Assembly (NCBI GenBank): GCA_015847255.1
Contig: JADLZK010009311.1
Span: 1-64,000, forward strand
Source: Hyparrhenia diplandra
Taxonomy: Eukaryota > Streptophyta > Magnoliopsida > Poales > Poaceae
Reading direction: 5' to 3'
Length of the DNA stretch: 64,000 nucleotides
The first letter of the stretch is position 1. The number at the start of each line of letters is the position of its first letter. The notes beneath the pieces are model-generated. The model saw only the letters and a list, made by a program, of their open reading frames with translations. It did no database searches and was not told the origin of the DNA. A program made the translations under genes and the position numbers. Shown piece by piece: positions 46,100 through 56,872 of this stretch.

Positions 46100-48066
46100 T
46101 TTTTTCGAAAAGTACGGCAAAAGCTTTGCCGATGATTTCTATTAGGCGAATAAAGAAAAAGGCAAGTATCAGCCCAGTTTTTGACTAGAAACCGGCAAAA
46201 AAAAAAAAAACCATACAATTTCGGAGGGTACCCTACTCCACCTACACACCTAGGTACCAAGTCAACTCAACTCGCGCTACAACTAGCGCCCACTCAACTC
46301 CTTGCTTGGTCGGATTGGGACATCGACACAAGCCACGACCTCTCGGTCGGATTGGGTCATCGACGGGAGCAACCACTTGACACTAACAACTCACACAACT
46401 CAATCTAGTCGAACCAGGCGGATGGAATAAAAAGTAAAAACCTGAAAGCTCCACTTGGTTGGATTGGGGCATCAACCGAGCAACCATCAACACCGCTTAG
46501 TCGGATTGGGACATCGACACAAAGCAGCAGCCATCGCCAACTCCACCAGCTCCACACACCCAAGGAAAAACGACGAGTGTCGCCGTTGCCACACCCCCAG
46601 CAGAAGCCACGGGAGAGGATCGACGAGCCAGCCACGCAGCAGCGGCCGAAGCTGCCACTCCCGCCAGCCCGGCACCACACGAAGTCCAGCCTCCCTCGAC
46701 GCCACGCCGCAGCCACTGCCAAAGTCCAAAGGGGAGGGATGGCATAGACGAGGACCGTCCCCCCAACGCTGCGGTGTCCGGCCAACACTACCATGCGACC
46801 CCCTCACCTGCAAGCCAACCTCCCCAACCACCGCCCGAACCTCCGTAAACTCCCCGCCAACACGGACTGAAAGCACACCACCAACGCCACTACGCACAGG
46901 CACCAGCAACCAAGCCCCACCGGCGACACAAGCCGAGATGAGTCCCCGATGCGGCGCCTCCAAGGAGGACACGACGCCAATGACGCCGTCGTCGCACGCC
47001 CGAAAGGACAAGATTTTCTCCCACAGGACCCCGTGCTTTGCAGGAACAAGATAACTCCCAATGGTGCCCCCCCAGGGGAAGCGATGCCCAACAGGCGCCG
47101 CCACCATCGCCACGGACAACGCGGTGGAAGCTTCGCGCCGGCTCAACACCATGCCCGCCACATGCTCTCAACCAAGCCAGCAGCCAACTCCCAACTTCCC
47201 AGCCGCAACGCCAACCGGAAGAGCGGCACAGCTGAAGACACCACCACGGCACCACCAGCGAAGAACGCCACCCCAGCCCCACCACCAAGGCGGCACCGGA
47301 CCGTAAACATCGTTGCAAAGGGGAAGAGAAGCACCAGCCAACATACCGCAATCGTCGCCCCCGCGCAGCCCCGGCCACCTCCACAGCACCACCCTCCAGC
47401 GGCATGGCACCCCACCGCAACCACACGCTGCTCCACCCACCCGTCACACCACCACCACGACACCAACCTCCACCACCACTGCACCCCACCGCCACCACAC
47501 GCCGCTCCACCCACCGTCACACCACCACCACGACACCAACGCCCAACGTTGCAACACCGCCGTAGCAACCCACCTCCACCACACGGAACACCGTCCCCTC
47601 ATCGATCCGGCGTGAGGACCCGGATCCAGCGTGCGGCCGCCGCCGCCGGCCGCGGTCGCCACCGACCGGCCACCGAGGCCGCCCGCCGCCTCAACCGGAG
47701 GACGAGCCCCATCACTACCGTGCCCGCGGATGGCCACCAAGCCCGCCTTCACTGCGACCGGGTGACCCGAAGCACCGAACAGGCGCTCCCAAGCCGCACG
47801 GGCGAGGGAGGCGGATCCGGGCGGGTCGAAATCGCCGCCGTCGTTGGCCATGGCCCCCTCGCCAGCCAAGCGGAGCGCTGGGAAGGAGAAGAAGCCCCGC
47901 CCCAGCCTTCCTCGCGCTCGGCGAGGCCCGGCTTCCCTTCTCAGGCGACGGTGAGGTGAGAGGGGACCAGATTTGGAGGTGGCGGCGCTGGTTTGGGAGG
48001 GCCGCCCGTGTCGCCCCGAGGAGGAGGAGCGACGAAGGGGAGGGAGCTTAGTCTCAGAATCTGTTC
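46100..48066 (-). mobile_element. GC-rich LINE-tailed element without reverse transcriptase (1)
   Basis: Read on the minus strand, a 5' GC-rich body about 1.6 kb long is followed by ...TAATAGAAATCAT, a stem (CGGCAAAGCTTTTGCCG), TACTTTTCG and poly-A. Flanks ctttatggtca (46089-46099) and ctttatggtga (48067-48077) are an 11 bp target duplication with one mismatch. An upstream T-run (46197-46211 on plus) suggests a composite 3' end. No RT motif is found. The element may be an internally deleted LINE that kept the 5' and 3' UTRs. Confidence 0.65.
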
Positions 48067-48409
48067 CTTTATGGTGATTTAAATATTGTTTTATGACATA
48101 ATGTGTTGATAGAGTGGTTAGATATAAATTTAAGGATTTGAGGGTGTAATAGCAGGAGGATAATAGGATGTACTAGTTGCGTGGGAGACTCTTCTAAAAA
48201 TAAAACACATCTGGCCAACATTTCCTATCCTAGGGCAAACCAGTAAATAAATCTTGAGCGTCACTAGTGATGAAGTAATGTACAGGTTGGTTGCTGCTGT
48301 CCACGGCCAATAATTTTAGTTACAGCCCTATATATACACCAATTTGGCGATCAACATTAGCTTGAATTGTAATGATACGGGGAAAAAGACAGAAATATGT
48401 CGTTCTCCG
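48067..48409. other. Spacer before DUF716-3; no gene seen
   Basis: The sequence is AT-rich and unlike the other copies. It takes the place where DUF716 exon 1 would be expected, so exon 1 of copy 3 was lost before or with the neighbouring insertion. Confidence 0.45.
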
Positions 48410-49164
48410 TGTATCTGTCAACTCTGTTCTTGAGTTGGTCTAAATTGTAATGCCATTCGTCAGAATCTTCAGATAGCTCAAAATTGGTAGATTTCGTAGC
48501 ACCAAAATTCGAACTGAGACATAAATTTGGCAATGGTCAATTTCGTTTGCATAATAACCTCGTGTAAAAGGTAACATTTTGCCTTCAGTTAGCACCCGGT
48601 TTAATCTGAGCTCTCTGCAACTGCAATGGCGGTCACCGCAGGTACATGCCTCTGACCGACGGCGAGCTCTGCCTGGTGGCCGCGACGGCGTTCACGTCGG
48701 AGTTCCTGCTCTTCTCCTACCACTCAGCCACCCACGCAGGTCTCGAGGGATACTACCACCATCTCCTCGTCATCCTCATCGGCCTCTGCATCCTCACCAG
48801 CGTCCTGGGCGCGCTCATGCCGGGAGCTTCCCCGTCGACGTCGCTGCTGGAACACTCATCGCGCTCCAGGGGCTGTGGTTCTACCAGACGGCGTTCACGC
48901 TGTTTGGCCCCATGCTCCCGGACGGGTGCGAACGCAATGCCAAGGGCGACCAGGTCGACTGCGGCAGCCGTGCCGCCGAGGAGCGCGCCGAGCAGCTGGC
49001 CAATTTCCAGCTGTTCGGGGCGGTGTTCCTCGCCTTCGTTTACGTGCTTGGATCCTACGCCGTCGCCGGATTTGATGGCGATGCATGGAGAGCACGTCAC
49101 TGCCCTGGAGTGTCGTGGCGTCGGCGCTAGCGCCGGCGGCCGCTCAGAGGAGTGCGTCGTCTAG
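48410..49164 (+). pseudogene. DUF716 pseudogene, copy 3 (intron 3' part and exon 2)
   Basis: Intron homology starts at about 48410 (gtcaactctgttcttgag) and runs to the acceptor CCGCAG at 48641. Exon 2 (48642-49164) opens YMPLTDGELCLVAATAFTSE then FLLFSYHSATHAGLEGYYHH. At about 48823 a base is lost (gccgggagc for gccggcgagc), moving PVDVAAGTLIALQGLWFYQT into another frame. A further deletion near 49062-49075 removes the segment AAARYAHPDLV. Exon 1 is absent. It is convergent with CNL-D. Confidence 0.87.
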
Positions 49165-50100
49165 TGGTGTCTGATGAGTACATACATATCTGTAGCTCTG
49201 TTCTTGCGTCAGTATATTCAGTAGCAAATCCAGAACATGGTGTGATATGTTCTTGTTGGTGGTGTGTCAATTGTGAGCGAAGTTTGCAAAAACTTTACAA
49301 ATTGTGAAGACATTCAAATGAAAATTACTAGATGGATCAAAAGTTTTGCCGCCTTTGCTGATGCTTCAGCGTTGGAGTCACGATCAGATGTTTGATCGAT
49401 ACAGCTAGTGATGGATGTGTACATATCTGCTCTCCTTCTACTGAGGTTCTAGCCTGTCTTCACTGATGAATAGACAATAAATTGTTTTGCTGATTCACGA
49501 TCAGATGTTTGATCCATACAGCTAGTGATCCATACGACTGGAGAGCAGATATGTACACATCCATGTTTTTGATCCATACATGCTCCCCAATCGTATTAGT
49601 AGATATGTACTCATGAGTCACAACACACTCAGACTGAAAACTGAAGATTACAGTGTCTTCCTTGACAGCTGAAAATGACATGCCTTCCTTGGAAACCCTT
49701 GCAAGATATTTTTGGGCTAACATTTTCTGAATTGTTAAGTCTTCTAGGTTGTAGACCTGAACTTTCTGGACCATAGTCTGATGAGCTGCCAATTTTTGTC
49801 TCTTTCAGTTGTCAACATTTGAACATGCAATGCAAGTATGCAACACACATTAACACTGATGAAGGTCCCTCTTTGCCTGTCATGGAAGATTCTGTGAGGC
49901 TCGTAGATTTTCATTATGATGTCCAAAATTAAACACAAATTAATGACTGACAGTTCATGGAGCGCAGTATTAATATCATACAAATTGTTTGCTTCTCAAC
50001 AATATCATCCATACAAATTTACATCAGAAGAAACAGGGAAAGGAAAAGAGTTGCACCTTCGTGTTTGACAGTTCATGATTCATCACCAATCCAGAAAACA
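49165..50100 (+). repeat. DUF716 3' flank, copy 3, with internal inverted and direct repeats
   Basis: It has the landmarks of 18598-19380. In addition a perfect 19 bp inverted pair is present: gtgtacatatctgctctcc (49417-49435) and ggagagcagatatgtacac (49540-49558). A direct repeat of gatcagatgtttgatc with flanking bases occurs at about 49382 and 49499. Confidence 0.65.
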
Positions 50101-50214
50101 GAAAAAAAATGAGGATGTCTAGGTTTGAAGAAACAAATAGAAAGGAGATAGGCGACAAGGAACAAGCAGAGCAAGTATCACAAACATCTTATTCATCAGT
50201 ATATATAGTTCAAG

Positions 50215-53200
50215 GGTGGGATATGGTAGGGATGGACGTACTTTAGAGGCAATCGCAGCCTTTGTTTCCTCCACCACCTCCTTGCCGTCGAAACAAACAT
50301 CTATTTCTGTCGTTTTGTGCAGAACACATAATTGCAACAACTCAAGATCACCGAGCCTTGCATGAAACGGACGTAGCCAACTTTCTCTATGGTTCAACCT
50401 TCAATCTGATAAGAAAACAAGAAACAAAAGATATTTAGATGCGAAGAAAGAGGTAAAGGAGATAAGGGAGGAGCTACAAGCAAAGTAAGCAGCATGTAAT
50501 TTACATCTCAATCGGAATCTCTTACGTCAAGCGTGGGATGATTGGGGTGGACGTCAATAGCATGCCTCAGTGCAGCCACTGCTTCTTCCACCTCCCCATG
50601 CTGGTGCCTTCAGAAACTAACCAAACCGTCAAATCCTGCAGCATCGGCAGATTCCCCAGGCCAATGTCGAAACCACTGTCGATTTCTCTCATCTCCCGCA
50701 CTGGCAAATGCAAGATAAGGTTTGCGAGCCTCGGCGTAGCTCCTTGCTGAAACACCACTGGCCGTCGTCTGATATTCCCCAATTTGCAGTGTACCAGGCA
50801 TGGGAATGAACAAGCACTAATGGTGAATCTCCTTTGGATCCCGGGATCCTCAGGATGTACCTTCAACTCTAGAGAGTAGAGAGCAGGCAACCTTCCGAGA
50901 ATCTCGAGATCCTCCTGGTGCAGCACCCTCACGTTGATGTGGAGGTAGGAGAGGTCAGCAAAGAGTGAGGGATCCACCTTCAACCATGTAGGCAGCTTAG
51001 AAAACCAGCAACTGTCCCACAGGTCCAAACTGCGGAGATGTTGTGGGGCAACGACGACCCAACCATCCAAGCTACATTCACCATAATAGATCTGGATATC
51101 TAGACTCTGGATTTTATGCAACTTGTTTAGGCACTCCACCAGGGATTCAAACTGGACATTGTTCCATTTAGTTGAGCTATTAATTTGCAGGCCCTTCAGC
51201 TCTGATAGATTGCCCAGCTCTTTTACGATGTCTGTGAAGTCATCGTCATCGTCATCAATGCATAACTTTGAAAGCTGTACAAGGCCTGTCAAGTTCCCAA
51301 TCCCTTTCGGCACTCTTGTGCATTCGGATATGAGCAGGCACATCAATTATTTTAGCCCAAAAATACTTGACGGCAAGCTAGGAATTGCATCCCAACGATA
51401 ACGCTCTTGTACATCTAGCATTTGTAGAAATTGAAGGTTTCCTATTTCTTCAGGGAGCACACCAATCTTTGTACCTTTTAGTCCTAGGTACCTCAACTGA
51501 AGTAAATTCCCAAGGAACTTAAGCCTACAGCCTTGCGAAAGATCACATCCTTCTAAATCCAGCACACGCAAAACTTTGAAGCTCTCAAGTGTTGGTACAT
51601 GATCAGCAGCTGGTGGAAAGACAATAACTGACCTCACATGTTCTTTTTCTCAATGTAGCCTCAGGATTATCTTGACTAGCCATGCCATTTTGAAGGGATA
51701 GCCTTCTGACCTTTCTCTGATGCAGATGAGGGAGCTATATTGTTCTGTATAGCAACAAAAGTTTTCTTCACTTGATAAAGGAACGGATAAGATCAAGTAC
51801 CATATCATGTACACGACAAGATTCTACCATGCCAGTCCTTTCATCATGCTTGGGTTGAATCATGCTTCTATTTACAAGCTCATTGAAGTAATTCTCCCCT
51901 TGTTCAAATAAGCCCTTCTCGTGCTTTTCATGATGGATAAAACCTTCAGCTATCCACAACCATATCAAACGGTCTCTTCTGATATCATAATCTTCTGGAA
52001 ACATACTTAAATATAACAAGCAAGACCTTAGATGTGATGGCATATCATTATAGGTGAGAGACAAAACCTTTCTCATGTTCTCTATGGTGTTATTCTTCTC
52101 TAGTCCGGTGCCAATAGAGTTGCACACATCATACCAATCAATTTGTTTCTTCCTTTGCTAGCCAGCAAACTAGCGATTGTGATAAGAGCCAAGGGAACAC
52201 CATCACATTTCTTTAGTATTCTTTTTGATACTTCTTCTAACTGTTCATTAGGGCATTTGGCATTGTTTTCTTTGCCAAATATTCTTCCGATACATTAATA
52301 TCCTAGAGTTCTCCGGAGAAAGGGGTTTCATCTTGTAAGGACCACCAATTTCTTCAGCAACTTTGAAATTACGAGTTGTTGTGGCGATCTTGTATTCAGC
52401 ACTGCCATCAGGCAGAGCACACCTTATCATTTCCCAGTCTGAGATTTTCCATATGTCATCAATAATAACTAAGTACCTGCACATATTGAACAACAGAAGG
52501 CCATGTGTCATGTATGTCACAAAGCAAATTGAGAAAGAAAATTGCAAATTTTCTTATATGTGTTGTGTGTGTTATATAACCTAATAACCAAGGGATAAAA
52601 GGCTCATTAATCGGTACCATAATCATCAGCACACGGGGAAGAAGGTCCGCCACATTGATCATTGCAAGACTTCTTGTACACGTATGTGAGCAATGCAAAG
52701 AAATAGCAGTGCTCGACATGCTAGCTACCAAATAGTAAATAGACCAGTAATGCAACTTTTCCATTCTTGTGTTTTCTTTTCTTCTCCAAAAGAATTTAAC
52801 ACATACTGGGCTTCATCTGATAGTCCATGTTCCACATTTCCACAGAAGGATCTCTGGATGTCCAAGATCATTACATGGACACACAGAAAATAGCTGTAGA
52901 GTACTGAAATGAAGACTAGACAAGTGGCAATAATGGGTTCTCACTTGGAAGCCAAATCAACTTAAAGAGACAGTGTGACATATTATAATGATAAGAGATA
53001 AACTTGAGTGGCACTAAAAAGTGAGTCGGATATAATATCATATATGTCAAACTTTTGTAAACAAAAACTCAAGAAATAAACTATTGAATAATTTTTTGAT
53101 ATATTCATACCTCTTCTCCTGAAGGAATCCTCTTAGCTCATCAATAATGACATCAATACTTGCAGTACTGTCCTTGTTGGCTAGTTGACTCAACATGCTC

Positions 53201-53920
53201 TTGAATAATCTATTCACATCAGGAGTTTGAGACACCGATACAAAAGCTGAGCAATCAAACTGTGCTCTATGCTTTTCATACACAGCATTAGCAAGAGTTG
53301 TCTTTCCCAAACCACCAAATCCCACAATGGAAACTATCCTCTTTTGCTCATTGGCCACTTCATTGTCTTCTGTTAGAATCTTGATTACCTCATCTCTTGA
53401 CTCGTCAATGCCAACTAGCTCTGTCGGATTCTTATACCGAGCCACTGCAACCAATACAAGGGGATCAACTTTGACAGGTTTATCGACATTGTGGTCAACC
53501 TTGTACCTGTCATGCCGGCTGTGCACCTCAATGACACGACTCTTGATTTCTCTGATGTCAATAGCAATCCTGCGGCGAATCTTGGGCTGCATCAAGGAAC
53601 CAAGGGTCTTGTCAATGAACTTCTTGAAGCCATGCTTTTTGGCTGGTTTATGGTCCTTGACTTGCACCATGAATGTGTCAATATTGTCCTCTATGTCATA
53701 GGACAGCTCTCTTACATTCCTGGCCCAAATCTTGTCCCCACTTGGAAGCTGGTCAGGTGGGATCTTGGAGATATCCTCAAGGGCAGCCTTCATACTCTCA
53801 AGTTCAGCTTGGAGGAACTTGATGCCCCCTTTCACCTCCTTTTTGCAGGTTGTACTCTTCGGTAAGCAGGTCACCGAGCTTGGGGAGGAGGCTTGGCAAT
53901 GCCCCAAGCGCGATCTCCAT
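50215..53920 (-). pseudogene. CNL disease-resistance pseudogene, copy D (mosaic)
   Basis: Exon 1 (53920-53111) starts MEIALGALPSLLPKLGDLL, shifts frame near 53845 (ctttttg run), then is open through the P-loop GFGGLGKTT and ...RGFLQEKR. The intron is 53110-52477. Exon 2 begins YLVIIDDIWKISDWEMIRCA. Breaks lie at about 52288 (extra base in RRIFGK), 52139, 51762, 51643 (T-run), a TAA in FGLK*LMCLL at 51346 and one near 50600. The normal stop and post-stop donor are deleted (about 50515), while the terminal exon (50405-50215) remains. Exon 1 is B- or C-like on its N-terminal side and A-like after KPVKVDP. Confidence 0.92.
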
Positions 53921-54330
53921 TGGTCCTCCTTGTCACAAGAGCAAAGGATGCAGGAGTGTGTGTTTGTGTGCAGTGAGCAATGGTGCTTGGAGTTGAGTAG
54001 TGGTGCTCAATGTAGCTTATGACTGAAATCTGGAGAGGAAGTCTCGGGGATGGTGGCCGAGTCCATGTTACTCGCTTCGGTGCAGCTGCCAGTTATTTCT
54101 AAAGAATTTGCGTCTCCAGCCTGTGTGCACGTTGCAGCCCTTGAAAGGCGCTCATTGTCAACTCTCAAGGGAGAACTACACTTAGAAGTGGTAATAATAA
54201 AACCTAACAGACTAACATATTAAGGATCATATGGCTACATAGGTATTAATTAGTGTAGTAGCAGTTGATATAATCACCAACTTGTTGCAAATACTACTAG
54301 TTCTTAGTCGGCGGGGCCACCGGAGATGGA
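53921..54330. other. 5' flank of CNL-D, copy of the CNL-B flank
   Basis: It is near-identical to 23525-23850, with an extra segment at about 54190-54262 (aaacctaacagactaacata). No gene is seen. Confidence 0.5.
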
Positions 54331-54369
54331 TCGAGCACATGGTGCCATAACTTTTCTTTCCTCTGGCCA

Positions 54370-55036
54370 TGAAGTTGAGATGACAGGCTGAAGTTGGTAA
54401 CACCGAAAGGCATATACATGGTAATGGTCGATCTCGTTGCAAATCTTGTCTTAATGCTCATATTTTCGTTTCCGTTATTACCAGATTGCCACGCATGCCT
54501 TCAGTTTGCATTTAGCAATAGCGATCCCGTTGCAGATTCATGGACTGTATTAATGATCATCTCAGATAGTTTTTCTTATGAAATCTCAGATATTGTTTTT
54601 TTTTAAAAAAATTTGAGACAGGTTTTACTCAATGTCACAAGCTCTCTGCAATGGCGATTGGCAATCACCGCGGGTAGCTGCCCTGACCGATGGCGAGCTG
54701 TGCTGGTGGCGGCGATGGCGTTCATATCTGAATTGTGAATTCCTCCTCTGCTCCACGGGCTGTGGTTCAACCAGTCGGCACTCACGCTGTACGGGCCCAT
54801 GCTTCCGGAGGGTGCGACCGCAACGCCAAGGGCGACCAGGTCGACTGCTGGCCAACTTACAGCTGTTCGGCGCTGTGTTCCTCGTCTTCGTTTCTACGTG
54901 CTTGGATGCTACGCCGTCGCCGCGGCCAGGTATGGGCATCCGGACTTGGTGGCAATGCATGAGGAGCACGTTGCCGCCCTGGAGTGTCGTGGCGTCGACG
55001 GCAGCGACGGCCGCGCAGAGGGAGTGTGTCGTCTAG
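54370..55036 (+). pseudogene. DUF716 pseudogene, copy 4 (heavily deleted)
   Basis: Intron-like sequence at 54385-54535 is followed by a degraded exon 2. The splice acceptor CCGCAG of other copies reads CCGCGG (54668-54673), so it is lost. Internal deletions remove SYHSATHAGLEGYYHH through most of VDVAAGTLIAL and the GSRAAEERAEQ segment. The tail YGHPDLVAMHEEHVAALECR is recognisable to a TAG at 55034-55036. No exon 1 is seen. It is the convergent partner of CNL-E. Confidence 0.82.
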
Positions 55037-55102
55037 TGGCGTCTGATGAGTGCATATCTGTAGCTCTGTACTCTGTTCTTGCGTCAGTATACTCTGTAGT
55101 AA

Positions 55103-55165
55103 GTGCAGAACATCGCCCCACAACATCTCCGTAGTTTGGCCCTCGGGTACAACTGCTGGTTTTCT
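55103..55165 (+). pseudogene. Inverted CNL LRR fragment, 22 codons
   Basis: The plus-strand frame reads IAPQHLRSLALGYNCWFSML followed by PA. This matches CNL-E (57600-57535, minus) at nearly every base, including the unusual GYNCWFSML. It is in the opposite orientation to every CNL in the window. It lies between the DUF716-4 3' UTR and the GC-rich LINE-tailed element. Confidence 0.85.
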
Positions 55166-56809
55166 ATGCTGCCTGCGCTCCCCTGGAGCGACTCGGGGGT
55201 TCCTCGCGCCGCTGCCCAGCGCCCCGCCGCCGCCGCCGCCGGGCGGCAGCCAGCGGGGTGGGCCCAACAAAGCTCCTCCCCGCGCTCCTCATCTTCCAAG
55301 TCCGCCCCGTGCCTCCCCTTGCCCCCTTCCTCCTCCCACTTCACCTCCGGCTCCGGCGACGCGCGGCCGGGCGGGGCTTCCGTTCGGCTGCTCCTCGGCG
55401 GATCCGGCCCCCTGCGGCCAGATCTACCACCCCTGCGGTGGGGGCGCCGCCCGGCGATCGGCCTAGGGTTGGGGCGGCGGCGGCGGCGGGCGGCGGCGGG
55501 CACGGCGCGCCGCCCCCACCTCCCCCTCTCCCCTTGGCGTCGTCTTGCTGTTCCCACGCACGGCAGGGTCGCATCGGCGGCCAGCGGCGCCGCCCCTCCC
55601 CACCGGCGTCTAGCTAGGTGGGTGGCAGAACGGGCCTGCTCGTAGCACCATGCTGGAGCTGCTGCTGTGGCGGCGGCAAGTCCAGCGTGTGGTGCTGGTG
55701 CGGTGGCCGTCCTCCCCTCCGGCGTGGTGGGTCGACGGATGGCCATGGTCTGCACCAGGACCTTTGGGCTAGACGGGTGGGGATGGGGCGGCGACCCTTT
55801 GCGGCGGCGGCCCTCGTCTCGGGCTGCTAGTGCGTCGGTGGACAGCCAGGCGAACAGTGGTGGCTGCAACGATGGTGCTGGGTGAAAACCCTCCTCCCCA
55901 GCAGGCAGGCGCCTTGGGCCGCCGGCGACGGCATCCTGCGTCGTTACCTTCTTGAAGGCGTCGTCATCTTTGTGCCAACGGCGGCGGCTGCCGTGGCTCT
56001 GGGAACGAAAGTTCCAGTGGATTTCCCAACGCAGTGGGCGCCCGTGGGCGTCATTCCCTTCCCTGAAAGGCGGCATTGATCCATTCGAGCTGTTGTGTCG
56101 CCTTGCAGTTCCACCCCAACTTCATCGTCGTCTCGCCGTCCCTACCTTCCGCTCCGTTGTCGTCCTGGCACGCGTTGATTCAGGGTTGACGCCACCGTCG
56201 CCGCCGCCGTCGTTGTCGGGCGAGGGCCACCCGATGGTGCATTTCGGCGACCGAATTCTCCACTTTGCTTATTCTGGTTGCGTCCCCTGGTGTTGCAGTT
56301 GCAGCTCGCGTAACAAGTCACCCTGGCCCGTCCTTCTTGGAAGTTGATGCCATTGTCGCCGCCGTCGTCGTTGTTTGGTGGTGACCACCGACGTTGCGCT
56401 CATCTTGGAGTCGTCCCGGGGTTCACGTCATTGTTATCGTCATCGTTGTTGTTTGGCCATGGGCCACTGACGGCGTGCTTGGATCCACCTCGGGCAGTCG
56501 CTGCCGAGCGTGTGACGCCCCTCGACGCTCTAATGACTAGGTGCCGGCGGCCGGGACTACCACTCCTCTATTTAGTTGGCGTCTTCCAAGTATTGGCCTA
56601 GCGATGTTGCATTTGCCTCGAGTGGTGGTGGTGTTGTGTGGCTTGGTGGGGGCGCCCCTTCTTGCTTTCGGCAGTTGTGTTGCCTTTGTTTGTTCGCGAC
56701 CACTTTCTCCGTGGTTGTGTTGTGTTGTGTAGTGTTGTACTATGTTGTTCGGCCAGTCTTGGCCTTTTCTCTTAATGAAAATGACACGTGAAGTCGTGTT
56801 CGAGACAAA
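55166..56809 (+). mobile_element. GC-rich LINE-tailed element without reverse transcriptase (2)
   Basis: The body is very GC-rich (55166-56100), then becomes T/G-rich. It ends TTAATGAAAATG, a stem (ACACG..CGTGT), TCGAGAC and an A-run. It interrupts the DUF716-4 flank, which resumes at 56810 (actgaagattacagtgtctt), with about 360 bp of flank missing compared with copy 1. Overlapping long frames on both strands reflect composition. No RT is seen. Confidence 0.6.
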
Positions 56810-56872
56810 AAACTGAAGATTACAGTGTCTTCCTTGACAACTGAAAATGACATATCTTCCTTGGAATAAAAC

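Noticed and set aside
46449..48000. Long overlapping frames on both strands (up to 336 residues)
   Set aside because: GC-rich, Pro/Arg/His-rich low-complexity text in several frames at once, inside an element with a LINE tail and target duplications. No domain is visible.
55084..56076. 330-residue minus-strand frame
   Set aside because: It spans the antisense of an inverted CNL scrap and GC-rich element sequence. Composition explains the openness.
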